From contig VNKQ01000002.1 of NCBI GenBank assembly GCA_016508695.1, positions 1,488,001 through 1,552,000 of the forward strand: a stretch of 64,000 nucleotides of DNA, read 5' to 3'. Numbering within the stretch: the first letter of the stretch is position 1; every line of letters begins with the position of its first letter. Below, piece after piece: positions 11,806-22,352 of this stretch. The notes beneath the pieces were generated by a model, which was not told where the DNA came from, made no database searches, and saw nothing but the letters and a program-made list of their open reading frames with translations. Source of the DNA: Hyphodiscus hymeniophilus. Taxonomy: Eukaryota; Ascomycota; Leotiomycetes; Helotiales; Hyphodiscaceae. The translations under genes and the position numbers were made by a program.

Positions 11806-12492
11806 CTTGGCTGAGACGTACTGTATTGCGGTGCAGGTAGAGCCTCAATCAGATATACAGTGTATAACATCCACTGATAAGCTGACACAGGAATAACTAA
11901 AGCCTTCTGGGTAGGAGAAGAGGATAAGAAGAAAATATCCTCACGATGCTTGCGATGAGGAAGAGCCAGATATTTGAAGAGTACCGGTCGTGATACCGGC
12001 AGGATGTCGGTCAGTCTTTGATAGCCACCTGGATCAATAGGAAACGAGCCTGAGCGAAGCTACGGAGATATGTGGTTCGTAAAAGGTGGAGTTTATCATG
12101 ATAAAGGTAGATACACGACAGCCACGGGAGAGGTCTGGACTCCGTATTTGTATTGGTCAAGTGCGGCTACGACTGGTGCTGAAAAATCATGAAGTGGAGG
12201 TTTAGTTGGGTTTATTCCGACCTTACGCAGCTTAGGTACCCAGGTAGGTTCTTACCTCCGTACCTATCGCGTGGATTCTCGCCTGATTTGGGTGAGGGGC
12301 CCGGCTCGGTTGACCTGCCCCATCGTCGGTGAAACGTTTTTCCTAGCTCCAGATCCTTTTCAAAATTCTCGAGACATTGTGGAAGCATAGATGAATTGGG
12401 ACTCTAAGCCACATTGCGATTAACCACAGTCGAAATCTCGAGTCCATTTCCGTCCTCGTTCAACTCTGGCCTTATCTCTCCGATTTCCAATC
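11806..12492. promoter_or_regulatory. Divergent promoter region, MFS gene / eIF1A-like gene
   Basis: Some 690 bp between two divergent start codons. An inverted repeat TAGGTAC (12233-12239) ... GTACCTA (12260-12266) with inner GGTAGG/TTACC pairing lies about 230 bp upstream of the eIF1A-like start. No ORF of note. Confidence 0.5.
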
Positions 12493-12962
12493 ATGGGTCG
12501 ACCAAAGCGAAACGTGTTCGCCGCCGCAGAAGAAACGTCTACCCCGCCATTAGCTTTGACCGCTACTCAGTCGATTGCCCGTGTTATCAAGGCCGAAGGA
12601 AATAGCTTATACTCATGTTCTCTGCCAGACCAGAAGACAATCCTTGTCGAGCTCCCTTCAAGATTCCGAAACACCATCTGGATCAAACGCGGTGGATATG
12701 TCCTGATCGATACCAAGGAGGCCGAAGTGAGGCAGAATAAACTCGATGGAGAGATCATGAATGTTGTTCGTGATGAGCATGTTTGGAGGAAAGAGTCGTA
12801 TTGGTAAGCTGATCCGTTGATGTCTGCGAAATGCCCTGTATTAACCGGCCTGTTTGCAGGCCAAAGGAATTTGTCAAATCGTCTGCATACGCTGAAGACT
12901 CGGATGAAAATGAATCTACAGTCGGCAAGATGCCTCCATCCGACTCAGAAGATGAGAGCTAG
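12493..12962 (+). CDS. eIF1A-like S1-domain protein (EIF1AD family)
   Basis: Small nuclear/cytosolic RNA-binding protein with the S1-like fold of translation factor eIF1A, of the EIF1AD (Obelix) group rather than eIF1A itself. Exons: 12493-12803 and 12860-12962; 137 aa. The basic start MGRPKRNVFAAAEE is followed by the S1-like core: ARVIKAEGNSLYSC, DQKTILVELPSRFRNTIWIKRGGYVLID and GEIMNVV. The tail is acidic (SDSEDES), as in the family. The intron falls inside the Trp codon of SYWPKEF, which is conserved across the join. Its precise role is not established in fungi. Confidence 0.9.
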
Positions 12963-13085
12963 TCGACCCCGTGTCTGCTGAAGGATAAGCCAAGCATTCC
13001 AGTTGACGCATCTTGAGACACATAGACATGACGACCGATTCGAGAAAGTTTCTCAACGAGTCGATGATCAAAGTCCTTTGCGACT

Positions 13086-14490
13086 TCACCTTAGTTTCTT
13101 GCTTGACCCGCCATCACCCTTAGGAACAACGAAGTCCTTCCTCGTACCCCACCACACACTCGCAACAGTTACAAACAGGCTGCCAACCACGACCATCGAG
13201 CTGATATCAGTACTCGGGTATACGTTCCAACTCCACTCTTGTGCCGCCCAGAGAAGATACTGCAGGCCGGGATGTAGGCCACTTCGCCAGAGCAGGAATG
13301 GAGTGGCCCAAGCAAGATAGGCGTAGAACTGGTAGTGCAGGGATCTGGCGAACAACATACCAATAGCTACGGCTGTGAGGATGGTGGTCAAAATGTAATT
13401 CGGCGAAATCCGAATAGAACAAGCATGCTGCATCTGACCCAGAGGCTCCTTGAAATCCAGTGCTGCCCGAATTAACTCGGCGACGGATCTCTCTGCTGGT
13501 CGTAGCCATCTTGTTGCGATAAAAAGAAGCAATGCGCTGATATGTCCAACCAAGAGAGCAATCGAAAATTGCTTACTCAAGAAAATGTCCTCGCCAACGA
13601 ATCGCCAATTGACCGTCCACTTGAAGAGAAATTGCCGTGAGAACTCGAAAGCTCTGGTGATGTATAGTATTGGGCCACCCTGTAGGAATGGCCATGCGAT
13701 GACAACTTGGACTTGGGCCATTAACGAAGCTTGTTTGAAACTGCCCGCAACGCCTTTTGATAAGAAGAGAATAACTCCCAGAGCTGGAAGAGCCAATATC
13801 AGTGACATTTTGACTCCTACACCCCAGCTGTATGCAAGACTGCCGAATGTCCAAAATCGTCGTTGGCAGACGTAAATAGCGCACCAGAGAAAAAATACGG
13901 CGAAGCAGTCATTGAATAGCCGGAGGACGAATATGCTGTGAAGTCTTTTCGATAGAATAAGCATTGGGAATATATAAAGAGGTGCCTAAGCATATTCAGT
14001 AGTTGATTTCATTGTGCCTTCAAGGGTTCCTACCTTTGCCCTTCTATAACACGACATGACTAGTCCCAGCGTGCTCAGATACAAGACTCCAAAGACTCTC
14101 TGCGCCAGCAGAATATCCTTTCCTGTATCCGTGATATGGTATAAGATCCAGTAGATATAAACATGCGCAGCCGGATAGACCAAAGGACCAGTGACCCCTT
14201 TGATTTTCGTGTAATCGCGCTCTCCATGGACGAATTGCTCGATCTGTTCCATGTATGCTTTCCAATCAATCTCAGTATCTATTCCCGAGACCAGGTCAGC
14301 TCGACACGTCCCAAAGTCAAGGAAGGAGAGACTCACAAGCAACCTTGGAAATGATTAAGCTGGTAAGGAGCGCATCCGCAAGAAGTAGTATTGGAGGAAC
14401 GTATTTCGACAATGGATGCTCGCCCATAGCAAGACTCTTCACCTGCCTCAAGAGGGCAATATGCCGGGGGTTCTTTTGCTTGTCAGCCAT
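13086..14490 (-). CDS. ALG3: Alg3, Dol-P-Man:Man5GlcNAc2-PP-Dol alpha-1,3-mannosyltransferase
   Basis: ER membrane enzyme that adds the first lumenal mannose to the dolichol-linked N-glycan precursor. Exons: 14490-14337, 14278-14034, 13985-13086; 432 aa, usual family length. Signature pieces are YTEIDWKAYMEQIEQF, TGPLVYPAAHVYIY, RAKAPLYIFPMLILSKRLHSI across intron 2 (both sides needed), FVLRLFNDC, SLHYQFYAYLAW, and several membrane segments. The C-terminus is Lys/Arg-rich (SSKKLR), a possible ER retrieval signal. I start at MADKQK (14490). An in-frame ATG 28 codons upstream (14574) is possible but would leave under 100 bp to the divergent neighbour's start. It converges with the eIF1A-like gene, about 120 bp between stops. 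Confidence 0.94.
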
Positions 14491-14667
14491 TCTGTTGTTT
14501 CCGTGCAAAATATCCAAAAAGTCGTCGGACTTCCTAAAGCTGTCCTGAAGCTGGGGGTTCAAAACCCCCTGCACGGCAACAGCCGAAAGTCGTCATTGAG
14601 CTCTCTCCAAGCTCGCTACTCCAAATACTCCAATCATTCTCGAACAACTAGAATTTCTACGTCCAAG
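14491..14667. promoter_or_regulatory. Compact divergent promoter, ALG3 / mitochondrial protein
   Basis: Only 177 bp separate the two start codons, so the promoters must overlap. No clear TATA box is visible. Confidence 0.5.
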
Positions 14668-15144
14668 ATGCTCTCACTATCGCGCCTCCTACCTCGAGCT
14701 TCACGAGTCTCACGCTCATCCACCTGTGCATCTTGTCTCCGCCAACTCCACGCCTCCACAGCCCCCTTCAGACTCGCCCCCCTCGCCCGGTCCCCGCGTG
14801 CAATCCACTCTCCCCTCTCCCTCAAGCTTCCAGCTCCTCTTACAACCTCAAGCCGGACCTACGCAACCAAAACCTCCGCCGACGACCTGATCGAGGAGAT
14901 CCAGGAGCAATACGCTACGGCCCGTGACGAGTTCGAGATTGCGTCGGAGGAAACGGAGAAGAAATCCGTGTATGCGGAAGAGGATAGGAAGGCTGCGAGA
15001 GAGGAGTTGGATAGTCTGAAGGAGATGTTCGAGGAGGCGATAGAGGGGGAGGATGGGGAGGAGGTTAAGAGGCGGGTCGGGCAGAGGATTAGGGAGTTGG
15101 ATGAGGGTGTTAAGGCGCTTGAGGAGAGGGCTTTGGAGGATTAG
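14668..15144 (+). CDS. Uncharacterised small mitochondrial protein with a coiled coil
   Basis: A single-exon gene of 158 aa. The first 70 residues are rich in Arg, Ser, Ala and Leu with no acidic residue (MLSLSRLLPRASRVSRSS...), a strong mitochondrial presequence, ending near SSRTYATKTSADD. The rest is a highly charged alpha-helical segment (residues about 72-158) with heptad-like spacing, probably one coiled coil, ending EERALED. I do not recognise a named family; similar short proteins are annotated as hypothetical in filamentous ascomycetes. I chose the ATG at 14668 because the presequence begins there; the frame is open further upstream. Confidence 0.8.
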   Translation: MLSLSRLLPRASRVSRSSTCASCLRQLHASTAPFRLAPLARSPRAIHSPLSLKLPAPLTTSSRTYATKTSADDLIEEIQEQYATARDEFEIASEETEKKSVYAEEDRKAAREELDSLKEMFEEAIEGEDGEEVKRRVGQRIRELDEGVKALEERALED

Positions 15145-15559
15145 TGGTGAGAGGTTCAGTGAGAACTGATTGTCGTAGGAGGGGAACAGAGAGAAGACAA
15201 CGACGATATGGTGTCGTATGATGGTTGTACTATATGGGTATGGAAAGTTAGATTTGAAAGATGGGTACGATGGGACAGTGGCTCGTTCTGCTTGGGTGAA
15301 AGAAATCGATTGCTAGATGGTATCATACAAACTATCATGAAGTGCTGGGCAGGCTTGAAGCTGCTGCTGGGGTATTCGATCAACAACAAATGAAACGCTG
15401 GGAGGCAATGACCTCCAATTGAATCCACATCCCGAAAAGCGCCCCTCTCATGTTCCGTATGTGCAAACAACAAAAAGAATTCCAGTATTCACGCGCAGAG
15501 ATATCTTGCAATTTTCCCGTTGAGGACCAAGAAAACTCCATCCGATATGTAGCCATTGC
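15145..15559. other. Intergenic, convergent 3' ends
   Basis: Some 415 bp between convergent stops at 15144 and 15560. I see nothing beyond presumed 3' UTRs. Confidence 0.6.
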
Positions 15560-16921
15560 TTAAGCATCAGGATCAGAGCTTGACTCGTCATCTTCCTCTA
15601 GCTCATCCTTGATAGACATGAGATAGTTTCTTGCCACACAACAGATGATAGCAAGGGCGAAGCCGTTCCAGACAGCCATCTTAACCTCCTTGAAGTCAAA
15701 GTGGGCGATATGTCGGAGTTTGGCTTCAGGCTTCGACGAGTCCAGTGTGACATATATAGTGATACTCTGAGCAATGATTATGCCGTAGAGCAGAGGCGGT
15801 TGTCTCCTATATATCTCAACATCGCCAACCTCATTGGTGAAGGGCTCCGGGAGATGAAGGTGATCACGATGCTGCTTCGCCGCCAACTGCATCTGATTAG
15901 TGATGGCTTTGCTGATTCGATCCGTAGGCTGGTTGGGTTTGCCGGTGACAACAGTCAGGACTGGTAGGAAGCGCTTCTTGATATAACCTCCATCCCTTTC
16001 GGTCCATTTTATGTAAGCTTTCAGAGCTCTGTCAATAGACCGAGTAGCTGTGGCTTCATCGGATAGATACTTGACGCGCGTTCCGAGGCCCAAAAGAGCT
16101 TGTAATGCCTTAACACCTACATCAATTCATTAGCGATCAGGCCAAGTTGAAGTCTTTGACAACATACCATGAGAACTTGGACAGCAGTTGTGGTTGATGA
16201 GCACCTTGTCCTTGTCCTGGTCAAAGAGATCTCCAGGAAGGGTCCCGAAGTCAATCTGCCACTCTTGAGGAATGAGCGCCTCATAGCTTCGAAGTGACAA
16301 TCTCTCGAAGAGATACACCTCGTCAGGGTGCCAGGTCCCTTGTTGCTTGACCTCCGCAATTGCGTCCTTCTTCAACGCAAGCTCAGCTTGTCTAGCTAGA
16401 TATTCCTCGACCTTCTCCCGAGCTGTAGCATCTTCATCGACTGGTTCGTCGACCTCCTCGTCGTCGAATACCTCTTCATCTTCGGATGCTTCTCCATCTT
16501 CATCTCCGCTATCCTCTCCATCCTCTTCCTCATCATCATTGTAGCGAGGCGTAATTTGAGAAGGCGAGTCTTCCGGATCGAGACTACCAGAGTCCTCCCC
16601 CATAGAGTCAGAATTTATTGCCATGCCAGCCTCTTCTCCGCCCAACTGTTCACCCTCGTCGTCATCTTCACGGCTTCTCTTCAACGGATTCTTCGAAAGT
16701 GAACTTGAGAGGTACTTCGTGCTGAGTCTGCTATACAAAGCGACTTGTGCTTTCTCGCTTCGAGGTTCGGAGAAAGGTTGGTAGGCATGATCACCATTAA
16801 GAGCTTTTGAGGGGGTGCCAGGACCGATCGTGCGGCGGCGCTTTGGGTCAGGCATTATTGCGGTGCGTTTAGGTGAGAAGAATCCAAGAACCGAGTCTTT
16901 GATTCTAGCAAGTTGCTCCAT
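15560..16921 (-). CDS. Uncharacterised acidic, probably nuclear protein
   Basis: Exons: 16921-16168 and 16116-15560; 436 aa. Layout: a basic N-terminus with FFSPKR and PDPKRRRTIGPG (likely nuclear signals), a long Asp/Glu/Ser tract (about residues 85-170) with several possible casein-kinase-2 sites, then a folded region of about 240 residues. That region has TWHPDEVYLFERL, SYEALIPQEWQIDFGTLP, GVKALQALLGLGTRVKYL across the intron, AYIKWTERDGGY and RRQPPLLYGIIIAQ, and the protein ends with a short acidic tail. The PPLLYG part resembles surfaces of chromatin or transcription factors, but I cannot name the family. The middle section is too well organised to be chance. It converges with the mitochondrial protein gene. 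An intact gene of unknown role. Confidence 0.82.
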
Positions 16922-17374
16922 CTTAGTTGATTCACCTCCGCTCGTCTAGTATGAATTGTCTAGGAGAGGTTGGATTCGTGGGTTGAAAGTGAAGTGATTC
17001 GGATGATCAGACGTAAACAAGATTATGCGTTGTATTGTAAGAGGTTGTAGAAGTTTGTGGAAGGAAATATCCAAATCTTCCAATAAGAGAAGCTGTGCTC
17101 GAAGCTTTTCTTGTGTGATGAATTGTTCCCATAATCCCATTGTTTTACGTCGAGTCAATACAATAGGAGCATTCAATAGCTATTGGTTCCTCTTGTTTTG
17201 TTGGTCCTGCTCTACGAAAACGGCCTTGTAGGGCGACGCGAAGCTCACCGCTCGGACCAATTTGATCCTTTTGAAATTTGTCACTTCAGAGTCCTAATCT
17301 CTTCTTTGTATCTCTTCTTTGTCTTCCTCAAACTGGGATATTTATCTTCAAGTACAATATACTATGCTTTCATA
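16922..17374. other. Intergenic: acidic-protein promoter and AKR 3' region
   Basis: About 450 bp, AT-rich, with no gene seen. Confidence 0.6.
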
Positions 17375-18979
17375 CTACTTCTTGAAAGGACCAAGCGGTT
17401 TCATCTGGACGTCAAAGTGCTGTTGAGAGCCAGCCGCTCCCATGAGCCAGAGATCAGATGGGTTCTTAACAGCACCAGCTCCACTAAGAAAGTTCATCGG
17501 GAAGCCAATATCGAAAGCATTGGCGCCTTCGATCTCGTTGATGTCCGAATCACTCAATTCCACGCTTAGACCCTCAATATTGCCCTTCAAATGGTCTATC
17601 TTTCGCCCTCCAACGATGGGGAAGACGTAAGAAGTCTTTTGCATAACGTATGCCAAAGCGATGCTTGTAATCTGAGTGTTTTTGGCTTTGGCAATCTTCT
17701 CGAGGACCTTGCTGATTTTGATGGCAGCCTGCAGAAAGTTCGAGTCAGCAATCAATCTTTCTGCATGACTTACTGCTCTCAATAGCCAAGAACACTGCAG
17801 GTAAATGAGGTTGACTCGCTTCCACTTACTTCACTGGCTTCCCCAAATTGACGACCCTTCTCCTGGCTCTTTCTCTGTTCGTCACTCTTGAAATGACCAG
17901 CTCCGAGAGCACCCCTGCAAAGTGTCAGTTACATTCGACGTCACCTGACCGTTAGAAGGCAAGTTTCACTCACCAGGGACAAAGTCCCATTCCCTCATCA
18001 CGGCACATAGGAATGATCTCTCTCTCGAAGTCCCTGTATTCTGCGGACCATTTTCCCTGATATACGGAGAATTGACGGAGGCCGTTTTGACGAGCGTATT
18101 CATTGGCCTTGGAGACTATGTATGCTGGTGTGTCGGAGATACCAAGGTAAATGACCTGAAAGAAATGTGAGATCAGGAAGTGCTCGTTTCGATTCGGACG
18201 GAATAGCTTACCTTGCCTGAAGCGACCAAGTGGTTCAGAGATTGCATCATCTCCGGAATGGAGCATGTGAAATCCCACCAGTGGACATAGAGCAGATCAA
18301 TATAGCTTGTCTGAAGTTTTTTCAAACTGGCCTCGAGCGAGACATGGAGTGACTTCGCTCCATTGCCAGCAGTGTTGACCAATATCTCTTTATCGCCATA
18401 GCCAACACGGAATGGAGTCGTGTACTTCGTAGCAATGACCACTACAGGGAGCTCGCAATCAATACTACTTCTTCTGGACTTCTTGTGCCAGGATCTGAGA
18501 TTTGAGGCAGATTCTAGGGCTAGAGACGTGTTTGGAAGGGACATCATGCCTGGCAGCTCTTGACACCACAGGAAGAAGCCAAATACTTCGGAGAGTACTC
18601 ACTCTGATCTCGATTTCCGCGTTTCTTCATCCATTCTCCAATCCACTTCTCAGATTCCTCTTGCTGGTAGTTGTTCGCAGTGTCAATGAAGTTACCACCA
18701 GAATTGTAATAAAAATCCAGGATGCCCTCTGTGGTCTCATAGTTGCACTCGCCCATAAACCCTTCCCTGTCAACCAATTAGCATATCGATTGATAAAAGT
18801 CTTGCAGTTGCATACCAAGCATCTCCAAAATTCATGCTTCCGAGACACAGAGGGCTGACTCGAACAGAGGCTGTAGGAGACAGCATTCTATAATGGCCAA
18901 GAGCCGACTTAGGCGGTGGAAGAGGCGCGAATACATCAGCTGCGGAAACCATGGCTGCTGGGTGTGAGCCGTTTGACAC
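17375..18979 (-). CDS. Aldo-keto reductase (aryl-alcohol dehydrogenase / norsolorinic acid reductase-like)
   Basis: NADPH-dependent reductase of the AKR9/yeast AAD type acting on aromatic aldehydes or ketones; the natural substrate is unknown. Exons: 18979-18816, 18766-18603, 18441-18212, 18155-17974, 17914-17830, 17728-17375; all phases fit, giving 392 aa (family about 380-390). The catalytic tetrad is present: Asp and Tyr in FIDTANNYQ, Lys in MVIATKYTT, His in LLYVHWWD. Other family marks are SPLCLGSMNFGDAW, YLGISDTPAYIV and FPIVGGRKIDHLKGNI. Intron 2 is long for this window (161 nt). Homologues often occur in secondary-metabolite clusters, but no synthase lies nearby. It is divergent from the MCT-type transporter over about 1.2 kb. 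Confidence 0.92.
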
Positions 18980-20153
18980 GAAAAGATCAACTGAGGGAGT
19001 AGAACAACGACTGAGGACGAGGATTGAAAGAGAAGAGGCAGCAATTGGGAGCTTTTGATAAGTGTGTCTATGATATCATGTCTACCCCTCCCCTCCCCTC
19101 CCCTCCCCTCCCCTCCCCTCCCACTCACCCACGCTATGCACGCTTCCATTCATGATTCCAAAGACCCCTCAGCACAACCTTTTCCCCTCGCATTAAACAG
19201 ACAGGAACATCTTCGGCCTCTTCCTCGAATTGGCGACGAGCACCATCCCAATTCCAATCAGCTTCGAGCTTTTTGCAGCCCTTTCCACGTTGAGCTCCCA
19301 TGTCTTCTCGAAAGGCACCTGCACTGTAGTTTAAGCCTCTTCATTCCCCTGTCTTGAGTCTGTGCTGTGGAGACAGTCGGGTAGCCGACAAGGTGCTGAT
19401 TGCCGGGGTTGATGCTGTCTGTCACCTTGAGCTTATCGAGACTGCCCATGCAACCTGCTGACTTTTGAAGCAGCACGGCTTTAGTTGCAAATTATATCCG
19501 AGTGAGAATTGCCTTTGGGCGGAAACATATCTGAGCAATATACTCTCGTCTGGTTACTCATTTCTCTCGTCCAAATCACTTATCAACTAGTTTCTTGTAC
19601 TGCGTTTATTGCGGCAAGAGGTTCAGTAATATTAGAGTGAGTAAGGCTGCGAAGTCTCAAGTATTAAGCGATAGGATGTCATTGAAACCCAAAAGGATTT
19701 GTTAAAAGCCTCTTTTCCAAGTGGTAAATGATTGTTGTTCCTGCTCTTTCGCCGGGGTGGTGCCGCGTCTTTTCTATGAATCTGAAGTTCATAGATACGA
19801 TTCTCAAATGAAAGGCCTTTTCCATCTAACCAAAACTTTTCCTGCCTGTAGACACTGCTTCACTCTGCATGTCAACAACATCAAGTTACGAACGATGATG
19901 CAAATCACGTGGGCGGGAGCTTTTGAAAACTCTAAATAACTTATAATATCTGTGACAAATATGAATTCCGGGCGGGTCCGCCGCTCTTCACCCCACTTTG
20001 GCTGGAGTCTTGGCCGAAGTCTTGTTTGCTTTCTTTTCTTCTCGGATTTCCCCACTTTCTTCTTCGATTTCCTTCATAAAACAGTCAACTCCCTTCTCAA
20101 TCGGCGCCAAACGAACATTGCTGAGAACTCTACTTAACCGCTTGGTGTAGCGA
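18980..20153. promoter_or_regulatory. Divergent promoter region, AKR / MCT-type transporter
   Basis: About 1.2 kb between divergent start codons, including a (CCCCT)n tract (separate entry) about 105 bp upstream of the AKR start. No gene supported. Confidence 0.5.
19085..19119. repeat. (CCCCT)n pyrimidine tract
   Basis: Seven perfect CCCCT units. On the minus strand, the AKR coding strand, this reads AGGGG repeats, so the transcript leader may be purine-rich and G-quadruplex-prone. Confidence 0.95.
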
Positions 20154-21779
20154 ATGTTCATAGTTGGGAACAGTTATGCAGAGGAAACCTGCCTAAACCA
20201 CCAAACTCAACATGCCGACGCCTCTTCAAGCCCAAAAGTGGCCTCCCCAGATCTTGAAGCCGGGGTAAAATCCCCGCGTTCAATCGCAGAATCACCTGTG
20301 ATTGACAATCGTACCACTCCATCGGAGAAGGAGAAAGGCCTCGTCGATCAAACCCTAGGACCCGAGTCCGACAACTCGAATTTGACGGCCTACGATGATA
20401 AAGATGATTTCCCCGAAGGTGGCCTTAAGGGATGGACCGTAGTCTTCGGTTCATTCTGTGGCTCCTTCTCGGTCTTTGGCATCATCAATTCCACAGCCAT
20501 TCTGTTACAGTATTTCAGCGCTCATCAGCTGAAAGACTACAACGCAAGTCAAATAGGATGGATCTTTGGTGTCTCCTTGTTCTTGACTTTCTTCTGCGGT
20601 GCTCCTATTGGGCCAATATTTGATGCATACGGTCCAAGAGCACTGATCTTCTCTGGAAGCATTCTGTTAGTTGCTTCCATGTTCCTATTGGGACTTTGTA
20701 CTAGTAAGTCTGACATTGAACCTCTGTTTGGACCCTCTTAACTGGTATACAGAGTACTGGCACTTCTTCATCGTATATTCGGTGCTCAATGGAAGTAAGT
20801 TACCCACGCAGCCTAATCCTCGACACCCCCGAATGATCACTTATTTTCTGTAGTTGGCGGATGTCTGATCAATACTCCATGCGTCGCCTCCATTGGCCAC
20901 TACTTCCTGCGTAAAAGAGGCAACGCTACCGGAATCTCCATGACCGCAGGGTCTATCGGTGGTATTATCTTTCCATTGATGTTGCAAAGGCTATTCCCTG
21001 CCGTAGGCTTTGCATGGGCCACCCGAATCTTAGGATTCATTCTCCTACTCCTGCTCATCCTAGCAAACCTCCTCATCAGAAGTCGTTTGCCCCGAAAACC
21101 AATGGTAAGTTTCAGAAGCGTCGCACCAGACATCACCGCCTTCAAAGATCTTCCTTTCTTATTCGTAACAATCGGAATCTTCTTGATGGTAAGTACCCTT
21201 TTTATCCTTAGCCAACGCTCAGTCACTAACTCGAGATAGGAATGGGGCATCTTCGTGCCACTCACCTATATAACATCCTACTCGGTGTCCCATGGCCATA
21301 ACTCCGCATTCGGATTCCAAATCCTCGCTATTCTCAACGCCGGTTCTTTCTTCGGCCGATTTTTCGCGGGTCTGGTAGCCGACATGATCGGCCGCATGAA
21401 TACCCTGATTCTTTCCATTGCACTATGTGTGGCAACGTGCTTCGGTCTCTGGCTACCAGCCGGAGAATCTACAGCCATGATAATCGTCTTTGCGATAATA
21501 TTTGGTTTCGTCAGCGGCAGCAATCTATCTCTTAGTCCAGTATGCGTCGGTCAGATGTGTAAAACGGAGCACTATGGGAGATACTTCGCTACTTGCTGGA
21601 TGGTGGTTGCTTTTGGAACGTTGACGGGTTTGCCGATTGCGGGCCAGATCTTGGCGGCTTGTGAGGGGAAATATTGGGGGCTGATCACCTTCGCTGGCTT
21701 ATCCTATGCTGCGGCTGGTATCTGCCTCGTCGTAGCTAGGGTTCTGGCCGTTGGTTGGAAGATCACTACTATATATTAA
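20154..21779 (+). CDS. MFS monocarboxylate-transporter-like protein (Mch family)
   Basis: Membrane transporter of the fungal monocarboxylate porter group; the substrate is unknown. Exons: 20154-20703, 20753-20794 (42 nt), 20854-21188, 21240-21779; 488 aa. A hydrophilic tail of about 85 residues ends in FPEGGLKGWTVVFGSF, the family's typical entry to helix 1. Further marks are ASQIGWIFGVSLFLTFF, GPIFDAYGPRALI, HYFLRKRGNATGISMTAGSIGG, EWGIFVPLTYI across the last intron, and GSFFGRFFAGLVADMIGR. A GTAAGT at 21103 looks like a donor but is coding, since no acceptor follows and the frame is needed. Fungal relatives include Mch2 and many cluster-associated transporters. Confidence 0.9.
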
Positions 21780-22352
21780 ACAGACGTGGAAAGGTTATGC
21801 AGAGGTTGAGTGGTGCGGTGACCGCTTAGACTCTTGAGCGAGTTTATTGAGAGAATGCCAGAAAGCAGGATGGAACATGAGAAGCATGAAGTGAGAACAC
21901 AGCTGCGTATAGCTGCGTCATGTCCACCTTCTGATCTAGGTTTACGCTCGCTTGGTCCTTTCTTCCAGTACACGACACTATATCCGCACAGATATGAGTC
22001 GCCTAAAATACATAATTCAGTCACTCTTTCAATCATGACTATCATACCATGCAGATCGGCAGGGCATAGCACCAAGCTGTTTTCATATCAGAATATAAGC
22101 TGAGAATTACGAGGCCTCACGGAAAGTCCACTTACGCGATTTAGGTGCAGATTCTAGCTGAACTGAAACCCTCACTTCGACGATCCTAGTAGATACAGAG
22201 AGTGAAAGATCAATTGAGGAGCCAACGCCCCTTTTGTTTCTGCAGCCGAACTAATCTCTTTATGGCTAGCTCCCGATTATTACTCCGTACTTCCCAACTG
22301 TTGAGCTCTATTCCACTTCTCATTTTGCATGAGTCTGTGACTACCACTCATC
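21780..22352. other. Intergenic before the BAHD pseudogene
   Basis: About 570 bp with short ORFs only. It would hold the former promoter of the acyltransferase gene. Confidence 0.5.

Noticed and set aside
21103..21188. A GTAAGT at 21103 in the MCT-type transporter that looks like a donor site
   Set aside because: No acceptor follows before the next true intron, and reading through keeps the family sequence in frame.
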